A stretch of 42,484 nucleotides of DNA from Muribaculaceae bacterium (GTDB lineage Bacteria > Bacteroidota > Bacteroidia > Bacteroidales > Muribaculaceae), in the NCBI GenBank assembly GCA_022509205.1, contig JAFLTR010000018.1, positions 1-42,484 on the forward strand. The letters are read 5' to 3'. Positions 1 through 7,666 of the stretch are shown in pieces (the first letter of the stretch is position 1; every line of letters starts with the position of its first letter). The notes under the pieces were generated by a model. That model did no database searches, was not told the DNA's origin, and saw only the letters and a program-made list of their open reading frames with translations. The position numbers were made by a program, and so were the translations under genes.

Positions 1-138
1 TATCCATTCTAATTCATATTCTATATTTATCTCATTGTGATACACATTTCCGGTGTATTTAAAAACTTCAGAATCGTTCCTCCATTTAACAGATGTATAC
101 GCGTCACATATTTGCAGCGGTCTAATCTTAACCTCCAT
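1..138 (-). CDS. GNAT-family N-acetyltransferase, N-terminal part (runs off the window)
   Basis: Only the first 46 codons are present. The gene starts at the ATG whose complement lies at 136-138 and leaves the window at base 1. The visible protein begins MEVKIRPLQICDAYTSVKWR and continues with NDSEVFKYTG. A beta strand followed by a Trp-Arg-Asn-Asp stretch near residue 20 is typical of RimJ/RimL-like GNAT acetyltransferases, including the sugar N-acetyltransferases of O-antigen and capsule loci. Its start overlaps the end of the upstream PLP-enzyme gene by 11 bases, so the two are almost certainly co-transcribed. I infer that it acylates an amino sugar (or its precursor) made by the neighbouring aminotransferases. 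The acetyl-CoA binding loop lies outside the window, so the family call is moderate and the substrate is unknown. Confidence 0.6.
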   Translation of the reverse strand, partial: MEVKIRPLQICDAYTSVKWRNDSEVFKYTGNVYHNEINIEYELEWI

Positions 139-1117
139 AAAAATTTATAACTTGAATTATTTTCAACATTTCATCGACACCATACCTTTGGTCGATTGGA
201 ATAGGTAATAAATATTTAGTCAACTGATATTCTGTAGAGTCTTTATCACACCATTCATAAACATTCGGCCAATATGTTGGCACAAAAATTTTATTTTCGA
301 TTAATTTTGTACGTAAATCCTCCTTGAAGGAAAGGAATGGATACACAAGAGGAGAAGCAAAAGTATCTAACGAGGGGAGATTAAATTTATTGAGAGAATC
401 AAGATGTTGATTCAAAAAATCAAAATTTTCTCTCCTTTTATCTTTTGCAATTTGCATGTCGATTGACCCTAAAAGTTTGGTGGTCAGGTCAGACATTTTT
501 TTGAGTGGTTCTGTTCCCAGAAGGGATGAATTTCTACTGAAATCTTGATATCCTTCACTTGCGGATAATTCGTGCCTTTTTAAAAGATGAGAAAATCTCC
601 TATAGGAGAAATCTTTATCCAAACTTTTATATAGGTTTTCGTTGGATAAATTTTTTTCCAAACCTGTGGCAATACCTCCATCAGGAAGACCGAAATATTT
701 CCGTGGACTATAAAACATCATGGTTTTTGCAATTTCAGGAGCATACCAGGCCTGAGAATTATCTATTATTATTTTATCTTTATATAGTAGAGCTAAAGTT
801 TGAATAGATACATCCTTGATACCAAAATAATTATTAAATATTATGTATTCCCCTTCCTTAAGGGCTGGCGGATTATCTATTTCCAAGGAAAAATTTATTG
901 GATAGAATTCATAAGGAATATTTAGTTTGGTGATTGGTTGAAGAACAACTTCACAGGTGAAATAAGGCAGATATATTTTTTTTACCTTACTACCCATTGA
1001 AAGTAAAATAAATTCTAAAGCATGTCTCCCTGAATTAAATTGGTATCCATCAGAATGAAGGCTGGGTCTATATCTTTCATTCAATTCTAATTCAAAATAA
1101 CCACCGATTTCTTTCAT
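128..1117 (-). CDS. Compact DegT-like PLP-dependent enzyme
   Basis: A 329-residue protein with the fold-type I pattern of the DegT/DnrJ/EryC1/StrS sugar aminotransferases, though divergent and shorter than the usual 370-400 residues. An N-terminal FNSGRHALEF stretch corresponds to the cofactor phosphate-binding segment. IIDNSQAWYA matches the family Asp that contacts the pyridine ring, and SPRKYFGLPDGG carries the Lys expected to form the Schiff base. The start ATG overlaps the stop of the ATP-grasp gene by 4 bases, and its own end overlaps the GNAT gene by 11 bases, so the three form one translationally coupled unit. The DNA is clearly AT-rich compared with the polysaccharide genes upstream, which suggests horizontal acquisition. 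The role is probably amination or a related PLP reaction on a nucleotide sugar or small carboxylate. The exact substrate cannot be read from sequence. Confidence 0.65.
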   Translation of the reverse strand: MKEIGGYFELELNERYRPSLHSDGYQFNSGRHALEFILLSMGSKVKKIYLPYFTCEVVLQPITKLNIPYEFYPINFSLEIDNPPALKEGEYIIFNNYFGIKDVSIQTLALLYKDKIIIDNSQAWYAPEIAKTMMFYSPRKYFGLPDGGIATGLEKNLSNENLYKSLDKDFSYRRFSHLLKRHELSASEGYQDFSRNSSLLGTEPLKKMSDLTTKLLGSIDMQIAKDKRRENFDFLNQHLDSLNKFNLPSLDTFASPLVYPFLSFKEDLRTKLIENKIFVPTYWPNVYEWCDKDSTEYQLTKYLLPIPIDQRYGVDEMLKIIQVINFYGG

Positions 1118-2319
1118 TGGAGTATAATATTATAATAAGATGATGGATTTTTTAATAAGCTTTCACATACTTTCAAATCTTTAATTTTGAAAACTAATGT
1201 TCCCATAGAATTATTGGCACCTTTAAAGGCATAAACCTCTTCTCCTTTCAAAACCCATAAATCTTTCTCAACCAAGAAAGGCATTATTTCTTCGGAAATT
1301 TCAAGCCTTTCAAATTTACCATCCCGATCCGAATGAATTATAATTTCTACTAAATGCTCATTAGGCTCTTTTACATTAATTTCCAAAAGATTTAATCCTA
1401 CCGCATTTCTAACGCAATTTTCAATTAAATTGGTATTATACTCCATATCAACCATTTCAGCCAGCCGATTCCCACCTCCACGAGGAGAAACTTCCATAAT
1501 ATATGCGTTGCCGTCCTTTCCTATTCTGGTTTCTATGTTGTAAATACCGGTCTTCATTTCTAAAAGGAACATTAACCTTTGTAACTCTGTCTTTAATTCA
1601 TCCTGAAATCGAGTTGGCATAGAGGATGGCCAGCTATAAGCAGCAGGTGTATAAGGATTGGAAGCTGTTTTGTCAAAATATTGGTTAGAAAAAGAACAAA
1701 CCGACAGTTCTCCGTTTACTGTGAAACAATCGGAATCAGAAGTATGGAACTTAGGAATTATAAAATCTTCAATTATGAATTTTTTGATATGGGATTCTTC
1801 AAGAGCGATTTTTATGGCTTTATTTAGATCTTTTTCAGAATCAACTCTGGATACACCCTTACTTCCCGCAGAATCCACAGGTTTTACTATTACAGGATAT
1901 TTCCATGATTTTCGGTCCTCAATTGCTGCTTCTAAGTTGTTATATCCTTTTGCTCTCGGGATCTTAAAATTATTTTTTGCGAGAAAATTTCTAAAAAGCG
2001 ATTTATCCTGAAGAATACTTACTGATTTAAAAGAACCCTGAAAGGGGAGCCCCATTTTTTCAGCAACATAAGCAGCAGTCACAACACCGGGATCAACAGC
2101 AAAGGACATGATTCCATCTATTTGCAACTTCTGTGCAAGAGTCAACACAGCTTCTTTATCGAGGATACTTATATTATAATATTCATCGGAATATTTATGG
2201 GCAATATTATGAGGGACATAATCTACAGTAATAACATAAATATCTAATTTGTGAGCTACTTTTATTACCGGAATGAGATATCTCAATCCCCCAAGAAGCA
2301 TTAGTTTTTTCTTTCCCAT
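1114..2319 (-). CDS. ATP-grasp carboxylate-amine ligase family protein
   Basis: A 401-residue protein with a complete ATP-grasp layout. It has an N-terminal pre-ATP-grasp Rossmann segment (KKLMLLGGLRYLIPVIK), the ATP-binding strand and glycine-rich loop VIVKPVDSAGSKGVSRV at about residues 145-160, and the metal-binding segment YIMEVSPRGGGNR, with its Glu and Asn, near residue 280. Family members (PurK/CarB/biotin-carboxylase-like) activate a carboxylate as acyl phosphate and join it to an amine or thiol. Lying between a sugar aminotransferase and a PLP enzyme plus acetyltransferase, it may couple an amino acid or other carboxylate to an amino sugar during polysaccharide tailoring; this is inference from context. 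The gene is AT-rich, unlike the aminotransferase 9 bases upstream, and overlaps the next gene by 4 bases. Confidence 0.75.
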   Translation of the reverse strand: MGKKKLMLLGGLRYLIPVIKVAHKLDIYVITVDYVPHNIAHKYSDEYYNISILDKEAVLTLAQKLQIDGIMSFAVDPGVVTAAYVAEKMGLPFQGSFKSVSILQDKSLFRNFLAKNNFKIPRAKGYNNLEAAIEDRKSWKYPVIVKPVDSAGSKGVSRVDSEKDLNKAIKIALEESHIKKFIIEDFIIPKFHTSDSDCFTVNGELSVCSFSNQYFDKTASNPYTPAAYSWPSSMPTRFQDELKTELQRLMFLLEMKTGIYNIETRIGKDGNAYIMEVSPRGGGNRLAEMVDMEYNTNLIENCVRNAVGLNLLEINVKEPNEHLVEIIIHSDRDGKFERLEISEEIMPFLVEKDLWVLKGEEVYAFKGANNSMGTLVFKIKDLKVCESLLKNPSSYYNIILQ

Positions 2320-2328
2320 ACAACAGCT

Positions 2329-3441
2329 TTATCTAAAGACTTCTAAGACGCGGTTAATATCTGAGGGGGAGAGTTCGTGGTGCATGGGAAGACAAAGAAC
2401 TGTTTCCGCAAGTTTAGTGGCGACAGGAAGATTCTCTTTTGAAGCGGAGGGCAGTTGGCGATAGGTGGAGAAGGTGCTTATCAATGGATAGAAATAGCGC
2501 CGACCGTATATGTTATGCTGTTTCAAGTCTTCATACAGTTGGTCGCGGGTTCTTCCGAATTTCTCGGCGTCAATAAAGATGGGGAAATAGGAATAGTTGT
2601 GTCTCACTCCGGGCATGTCGTCAAAATATCTGATACCTTCGACGTCTTTCAGGGTTTCGCGGTATTGGATTGCCACCTGACGGCGTCGTGCAATGGCATC
2701 ATCCACCTGACGGAGGTTGAGGAGACCGAAGGCGGAACGTACTTCATCCATCTTGGAATTGATGCCGGGAGCCACAACGGTGATTTCTCCGGCGAAACCG
2801 AAGTTTTTGAGATAATCGATGCGTTGCTTGGTTTTTTCATCGTGCATCACCATAGCGCCACCTTCGATAGTGTCGTAAACCTTGGTGGCATGAAAGGAGA
2901 GGGTAGACATATCGCCGGCATTGAGGATGGATTCGCCGTCAATCTCAACACCGAAAGCGTGGGCAGCATCGTAGATTACCTTGAGGCCGTATTTATTGGC
3001 CACTTCCTGAATGCCCTTTACATCGCAGGGTTTGCCATAGCAATGCACGGGCATGATGGCTGTGGTTTTCGGAGTGATAGCCGCCTCGATTTTTTCGGGA
3101 TCCAGGCCGCAATTGGACGGATCGACATCCACAAAGACCGGTTTACAACCGTTCCACCAGAGGGAATGGGTGGTGGCCACGAAGCTATAGGGGGTAGTAA
3201 TGACTTCGCCGGTTATGCGCAGGGCCTGGAGGGCCGTGATAAGAGGAAGGGTACCGTTGGTGAACAGAGAGATATATGGCACTTTGAGGTATTCGGCCAG
3301 TTCCTTTTCAAGACGTTTATGGAGCTCTCCGTTGTTGGTAATCCATTTACTTTTCCAGATGTCCTTGAGAAGGGCATGGAATTCCTCCAGGTCAGGCAGG
3401 AGGGGGGAAGTGACAGTGATTTGTTTATCTTGTGGTTCCAT
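2329..3441 (-). CDS. DegT/DnrJ/EryC1/StrS sugar aminotransferase
   Basis: A 370-residue nucleotide-sugar aminotransferase. It transfers an amino group from glutamate to a keto sugar using PLP. Visible motifs are SLFTNGTLPLITALQ for cofactor phosphate binding, VIYDAAHAFG with the pyridine-nitrogen Asp, and SFHATKVYDTIEGGA with the Schiff-base Lys, in the family's usual order and spacing. The overall pattern resembles the FdtB/QdtB/VioA group acting on dTDP-4- or 3-keto-6-deoxyhexoses, but the precise substrate is uncertain. The ATG at 3441 is 19 bases after the flippase stop, consistent with an operon. Its base composition is like that of the export genes upstream and unlike the AT-rich ATP-grasp gene that follows only 9 bases later. 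Confidence 0.88.
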   Translation of the reverse strand: MEPQDKQITVTSPLLPDLEEFHALLKDIWKSKWITNNGELHKRLEKELAEYLKVPYISLFTNGTLPLITALQALRITGEVITTPYSFVATTHSLWWNGCKPVFVDVDPSNCGLDPEKIEAAITPKTTAIMPVHCYGKPCDVKGIQEVANKYGLKVIYDAAHAFGVEIDGESILNAGDMSTLSFHATKVYDTIEGGAMVMHDEKTKQRIDYLKNFGFAGEITVVAPGINSKMDEVRSAFGLLNLRQVDDAIARRRQVAIQYRETLKDVEGIRYFDDMPGVRHNYSYFPIFIDAEKFGRTRDQLYEDLKQHNIYGRRYFYPLISTFSTYRQLPSASKENLPVATKLAETVLCLPMHHELSPSDINRVLEVFR

Positions 3442-3460
3442 CGCTATTCAAGCTACGGGA

Positions 3461-4888
3461 TTATTTTCTGAGGTTTTTTAGTTCGCTGACTTCGGGGAAT
3501 TTAAAAAGTAGGGCTCCGCCGATATAGACAGATGCGCCAAGAAGGACTGAACATATCAGGGAATCGAGGCCGTCGCCCAGGTACCAAGCGAGGGAACGGG
3601 CGCTGAAGTACATTACAGCAGACAGCGTGATTATTGGCAACAGGTCGTATAACTGGGAGAGAATCCCCATTTTCAGGAATTTACCGGTGTAATGAGTATT
3701 CCAAATCAGACATAAGATAGAACTCGCAACCATACCCCAGCACATGGCCTTAATTCCCAAGGGGATTGTGACGCAAAGGATCAATACACCCTGAATTTTC
3801 TTAATTATTTCAAGTCGCAGGAATAGATTGCTTTTCCCTTTTACAATCAGATAGTTGAGATTGACGGCATGGATGGGATACCACATCATGCTGAAAACAA
3901 TTATAGAGAGGAGAGTGGCAGCGAAAATCCAGGTGTCGGTGTAGAGTACATTGATTAAAGGATAAGCCACAGCGCCTACCCCAAGACAGAGGGGGAAAAT
4001 TACAAATGCAGATATTTTCAGTATCTTACGATATCCGTTTTTTAAGACTTCTTCATTGTCTTGAATCTTGCAAAGGGTGGGATATGTGACCGACTGAAGG
4101 ACGCCGGTGGGAGTTGAAGCCGTGAGATTTGATAATGACTGGGCCCGGTTAAAATAAGCAAGATCGCTCGCTTTATAAACTTTACCAATCACTATATTAT
4201 AAACATTGTTATATATAGTGTCTAACAATGCTGATGCCAATAGTTTTGAACCGAAGCCGAAAAACTCCTTGAAACTTTGTCGGGAGAAGATGAAGGATGG
4301 GGACCATTTAACTTTAAAAAGGATAAAGAGAGTATTTATTACAGTTTGCGTTAAATTTTGAAAAACCAGAGCCCAGACCTTGAAATCCATGTAAGCGAGG
4401 ATGATTCCGGTGGCACCAGATATTATCAAGGATGCGATATTGAGTTTTGTGAGAGCTTTGAAATCCATATCGGCGGTGAGGAGGGTTCTGTGGACTCCGG
4501 CGACAGACCCTATGACAAGATTAAGGGAAGTGACCCTTAAAATTGCGGTCAGTTCGGCCACGCCGTAAAAGTCGGCTACGAGAGGAGCACCGAAGAAAAG
4601 GATTACATAGCTGATTATTGAGATAACGATATTGAACCAGTAGACAGTGCTGCAATCGGCTTGCGTGCGGTCAGTTTTTCTTACGAGGGCGGTGGAGAAA
4701 CCGGAATCGATGAATGTGCCGGCAACAGCAGTGAACACCGTCAGCATGGCGACGAGACCGAACTGGTCGGGCATTATGAGTCGAGCCAATACTACGGAGA
4801 TGATAAAGAAGATGCCCTGTTTACCGCCCTGTTCGAGGATGCGCCAGAAGATACTGGAAACGGCTTTTTGTTTTATTGTTTCAGACAA
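3461..4888 (-). CDS. Polysaccharide/lipopolysaccharide flippase (Wzx/WzxC-like, MOP superfamily)
   Basis: A 475-residue polytopic membrane protein. The N-terminus AVSSIFWRILEQGGKQG, followed by FFIISVVLARLIMPDQFGL, is the hallmark of the PST/Wzx flippases that move undecaprenyl-linked repeat units across the inner membrane. About 12-14 hydrophobic helices alternate with short loops to the C-terminus. The start is probably TTG (bases 4886-4888): an in-frame TAG lies three codons upstream and no ATG occurs before conserved sequence, so TTG is the best start. About 200 bases of palindrome-rich sequence separate it from the tyrosine-kinase gene. With Wza- and Wzc-like proteins upstream, this points to a Wzx/Wzy-type route; the polymerase would lie beyond the left edge. 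Confidence 0.88.
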   Translation of the reverse strand: MSETIKQKAVSSIFWRILEQGGKQGIFFIISVVLARLIMPDQFGLVAMLTVFTAVAGTFIDSGFSTALVRKTDRTQADCSTVYWFNIVISIISYVILFFGAPLVADFYGVAELTAILRVTSLNLVIGSVAGVHRTLLTADMDFKALTKLNIASLIISGATGIILAYMDFKVWALVFQNLTQTVINTLFILFKVKWSPSFIFSRQSFKEFFGFGSKLLASALLDTIYNNVYNIVIGKVYKASDLAYFNRAQSLSNLTASTPTGVLQSVTYPTLCKIQDNEEVLKNGYRKILKISAFVIFPLCLGVGAVAYPLINVLYTDTWIFAATLLSIIVFSMMWYPIHAVNLNYLIVKGKSNLFLRLEIIKKIQGVLILCVTIPLGIKAMCWGMVASSILCLIWNTHYTGKFLKMGILSQLYDLLPIITLSAVMYFSARSLAWYLGDGLDSLICSVLLGASVYIGGALLFKFPEVSELKNLRK

Positions 4889-4928
4889 AGTAGGTTTCTA
4901 AAAAAAGGTAGAAGGGACCCCACCCCGG

Positions 4929-4948
4929 CCCTCCCCTAGCAGGGAGGG
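4929..4948. repeat. GC-rich hairpin between the kinase and flippase genes
   Basis: CCCTCCC (4929-4935) and GGGAGGG (4942-4948) form a perfect 7-bp stem around a 6-base loop. On the transcribed (minus) strand a run of seven T follows only about 25 bases later, so this is not a classical intrinsic terminator. It may attenuate or protect the operon mRNA, or be a dispersed palindromic repeat with flanking GTTCCACCGAAGGGG sequence. Confidence 0.5.
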
Positions 4949-5008
4949 TGACTGTTCCACCGAAGGGGAGATTTTAAAATGCAGAATTACGAGGGAGAGG
5001 ACCTTTTG

Positions 5009-5031
5009 AGGATTTTGAAAAAATCCTTCCC
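5009..5031. repeat. Palindromic repeat, copy 1 of a family also found at 9472-9494
   Basis: The 23 bases 5009-5031 are identical to 9472-9494. The core GGATTTT-GAA-AAAATCC is a perfect 7-bp inverted repeat with a 3-base centre, followed by TTCCC. It lies downstream of the tyrosine-kinase stop codon. Confidence 0.8.
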
Positions 5032-5063
5032 ATTATTTGAATTTCGGAGAAAGTACCGGTTTT

Positions 5064-5093
5064 AGGATTTTCAGAGAAAAATCCATCCCGTTA
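5064..5093. repeat. Variant palindromic repeat overlapping the wzc stop codon
   Basis: AGGATTTTCAGAGAAAAATCC followed by ATCCCGTTA resembles the palindromes at 5009 and 9472, including the trailing TCCCGTTA seen at 9490-9497, but has a longer loop. Its last three bases, TTA, are the complement of the TAA stop of the tyrosine kinase, so the element appears to abut or supply the end of that reading frame. Confidence 0.5.
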
Positions 5094-7562
5094 GGAGCCG
5101 TAATTGTAGCCGTAACCGTAGCCGTAACCGTATCCGTATTTGTAGGTGTGGGCGTAGCCGTATTTGCCTTCGGAGGCCATTGTGCCGTTGAGGATGAAGG
5201 CTGCGTGGCTGAATTTCTTCTGTTCGTAGAGGCGGTCGAGTTCGGAGAGCATTGAGCGCTCGAGGAGGCCGGCTCGGATTACGAATATGGTGCGGTCGGC
5301 GAATTGGTCTATAATCTGGGCATCTGCCACCACTTCGATAGGAGGACAGTCGATGATTATATAGTCGAATTCTGGTTTTAGGGTCTCGATGAGTTGCTTG
5401 AATCGCGGAGATTCCAGGAGCTCGGTGGGGTTGGGGGGGACGGAACCAACGGGCAAAATGTATGCTGTTTTTTCGGAAGACGGGAGACTTCCGCTCCTAT
5501 CTGATTGAGGAGTCAAAGGAACAAGAAGGGAGGAGAGGTCGGAGATGTTGCCGGCGAGATAGTCGGCGAGGCCTTTCTCGGGGCGGCCGACGTAGGCGGA
5601 GGCGGAGCCGTGACGCATGTCACCGTCGATGATTACCACCTTCTTATCTTTAAGGGCTATGGCATCGCCGAGGTTGACGGTGATGAATGATTTGCCGCTA
5701 CCGGGGTTAAAGGAGGTGACGGCGAGTACATTGCATCCCTCCTGATTGATGCGGGAGAACTCTATGTTGGTGCGGAGCACGCGGAAGGCCTCGTTGATGA
5801 TGTTGCGTGAACCCGGTTTAACGACTATTTCATATTTGGTTTCCTCTTTTTTCTTGTTTTTGCCGGACCTGACGGCCTTCAGGATTTTGCCGAATCGGGA
5901 GCTGGTGCCGGCCTTGCCCACCTGGGGAATTTCACCGAGCATCGGGATGGCGAGGGCCTCGACATCCTTGCGGCCCCTCACCTTGGAATTCATGATTTCG
6001 CCGGCGTAGACGATGGCGAATGGGAAGCCGAGACCGATGAGGAAGCAGACGGCCACAATCATTTTCTTATTAGGGACGGGAGGGATGGGAGAGGCGCCGG
6101 GTTTCTTGATGACGCGGGAATTATAGGCGCTGAAGGCCTGGGAGAGCTCATTGTCTTCGCGTTTCTGAAGGAGGAAGAGATAGAGGTCTTCCTTGACCTT
6201 CTGCTGACGCTCGACGGAGAGGAGGTATTTTTCCTGGGTGGGGGATGAGGCGAGTTTGGAAGTGGCGGCTCCGCGCATGCCCTGAAGACCTTTCATCTGG
6301 GTCTGAAGGTTGATCATATAATTATCTACGGAGGCGAGGATAGCGCCCTGCATTTCGGAGAGCTCCTTATCCATACGCTGCACGAGAGGGTTTTTCTCGG
6401 AGGATTTAGCGAGGAGATTGTTACGTTCGAGGAGTTTTGCGTTGTAATCACTAATCTGGCTCTGGATGTTGAGATTTTCCATGCCGGTGTTGGTGGGGAG
6501 GGGTTTGTCGCCGACTCCTTCGGATGACAGATAGCTGCGGACGTAGCGAGTCATCTGAATCTGATTGTTGAGGGCCATGATATCCTGGCCCAATGCCTGG
6601 CTTTCACCGAAATATGCAGCGGCAGCGGCTCCTACGTCAGGAACCAGATTGGCACTCTTGAACGAGGATATATCGGAATCGACATTGCCGAGTTCATTTT
6701 CGATAACAGCGAGACGCTCATTGATGAAATTGGAGGTGGAGACGGCAATCTGGTTACGGTCGCGAATCCAGTTTTCGTTGTAGACACCGATAACGGTATT
6801 GAGGACTGCGTCGGCGCGTTGGATATCCTGATCGGAGAACGTGAGATTTATTACGGAGCCCTGGGCATTATCCTGAGAGACGCCGAGACGGGCGCCATAG
6901 CTGCCGACAGCGGCGGAGAAGGGGATTTTCTGAACTTCGAGTTCTACATTGCGGTCGCGGTCGAAATAGATGGTGGGACGCACGATGAGTGGACCGGCAA
7001 TGGTGGGGATAGTGTCTTCAAGGGTGCCCTGATAGTCGAATTTCTCCTTTTTGTCGGAGAGGAGGCGGAAATCGGAGATGGCCACCTTCCCCTGACCGGA
7101 GACTTCGAGAGAGAACTGGATACCATTGTTTTCGGGGAGATCGGGCATAGAGACAGTGACGGGAAGAGTGGTGCCGTAGGCCACAATCTTATGGAAACGG
7201 CCGGGAAGATAGTAGTTGTAGTCGAGATTGAGACGTTTGACGACTTCCTCCATAAGGTCGGGACTTTTGAAGGTCATCATCTCGTTCTGGATGTTGGTGT
7301 TGTTGGAGAAGAGTCCGAATTCGCCGAACTGGTCGATGCCGGCGGAAGTGGATTTCCCTTTACCTTCCTCCTTGATGAGGAGAGCGGCTGAGCGGGTGTA
7401 GACGCTGGGGGTGCGGGCCACTTTGAGCAGACCGATTCCGACGCAGACCAGGACGGAGAGGAGGAGCCAGGGCCAATAGCTGAGGGTCTTGAAAAGAACG
7501 TCGGTGAGGGGCACAATGCCGTTGTTGGCCTGATTTTTCTTATTGTTGATGGGGGTAGCCAT
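5091..7562 (-). CDS. Wzc-like polysaccharide co-polymerase / BY-type tyrosine kinase
   Basis: An 823-residue inner-membrane protein fusing a chain-length determinant (Wzz) domain to a cytoplasmic tyrosine autokinase. One membrane segment lies at about residues 31-50 and a second at about 501-521. A long periplasmic, partly coiled-coil region between them includes the Pro-rich KKPGASPIPPVPNKK segment before TM2. The kinase has Walker A (FNPGSGKS, Lys624), Walker A' (IIDGDMRHG, Asp646/Asp648) and Walker B (YIIIDCPP, Asp738). The C-terminus ends in a Tyr-Gly-rich tail with ten tyrosines, the usual autophosphorylation cluster. Phosphorylation cycles in this family control export and polymer length together with Wza. 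An unusual insertion, roughly residues 684-701, sits between Walker A' and B and is encoded by a palindrome of the family seen upstream of the operon. The gene is 104 bases after the Wza-like gene. Confidence 0.93.
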   Translation of the reverse strand: MATPINNKKNQANNGIVPLTDVLFKTLSYWPWLLLSVLVCVGIGLLKVARTPSVYTRSAALLIKEEGKGKSTSAGIDQFGEFGLFSNNTNIQNEMMTFKSPDLMEEVVKRLNLDYNYYLPGRFHKIVAYGTTLPVTVSMPDLPENNGIQFSLEVSGQGKVAISDFRLLSDKKEKFDYQGTLEDTIPTIAGPLIVRPTIYFDRDRNVELEVQKIPFSAAVGSYGARLGVSQDNAQGSVINLTFSDQDIQRADAVLNTVIGVYNENWIRDRNQIAVSTSNFINERLAVIENELGNVDSDISSFKSANLVPDVGAAAAAYFGESQALGQDIMALNNQIQMTRYVRSYLSSEGVGDKPLPTNTGMENLNIQSQISDYNAKLLERNNLLAKSSEKNPLVQRMDKELSEMQGAILASVDNYMINLQTQMKGLQGMRGAATSKLASSPTQEKYLLSVERQQKVKEDLYLFLLQKREDNELSQAFSAYNSRVIKKPGASPIPPVPNKKMIVAVCFLIGLGFPFAIVYAGEIMNSKVRGRKDVEALAIPMLGEIPQVGKAGTSSRFGKILKAVRSGKNKKKEETKYEIVVKPGSRNIINEAFRVLRTNIEFSRINQEGCNVLAVTSFNPGSGKSFITVNLGDAIALKDKKVVIIDGDMRHGSASAYVGRPEKGLADYLAGNISDLSSLLVPLTPQSDRSGSLPSSEKTAYILPVGSVPPNPTELLESPRFKQLIETLKPEFDYIIIDCPPIEVVADAQIIDQFADRTIFVIRAGLLERSMLSELDRLYEQKKFSHAAFILNGTMASEGKYGYAHTYKYGYGYGYGYGYNYGS
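5475..5497. repeat. Palindromic element embedded in the tyrosine-kinase coding region
   Basis: Bases 5474-5495 match the 22-base palindrome at 9357-9378 (arms GCGGAAGTC and GACTTCCGC around AGGA) at 19 of 22 positions, followed by TCC instead of CCC and, a few bases on, the same CTGATTG found after the copy at 9551. It is read in frame in the kinase gene and encodes about residues 689-696 (SGSLPSSEK) within a Ser/Pro-rich insertion. Confidence 0.6.
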
Positions 7563-7666
7563 TATGAGAGCATGGTTTATGAGAACAGGGTTTTGTTGAG
7601 CCGTTTTTCGCGGTTGCGAATGAAATGGGTCAGACTGAAGTTTCGACTAATGTATATAGGGGAAGG

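Noticed and set aside
2455-3471. Long open frame of about 338 codons on the plus strand, opposite the DegT aminotransferase
   Set aside because: It is antisense to a gene with all family motifs, and its translation shows no recognisable domain; it is a by-product of the GC-rich codons on the other strand.
6819-7391. Open frame of about 190 codons opposite the tyrosine-kinase gene
   Set aside because: Antisense to the Wzz domain coding sequence, with acidic low-complexity translation and no motif.
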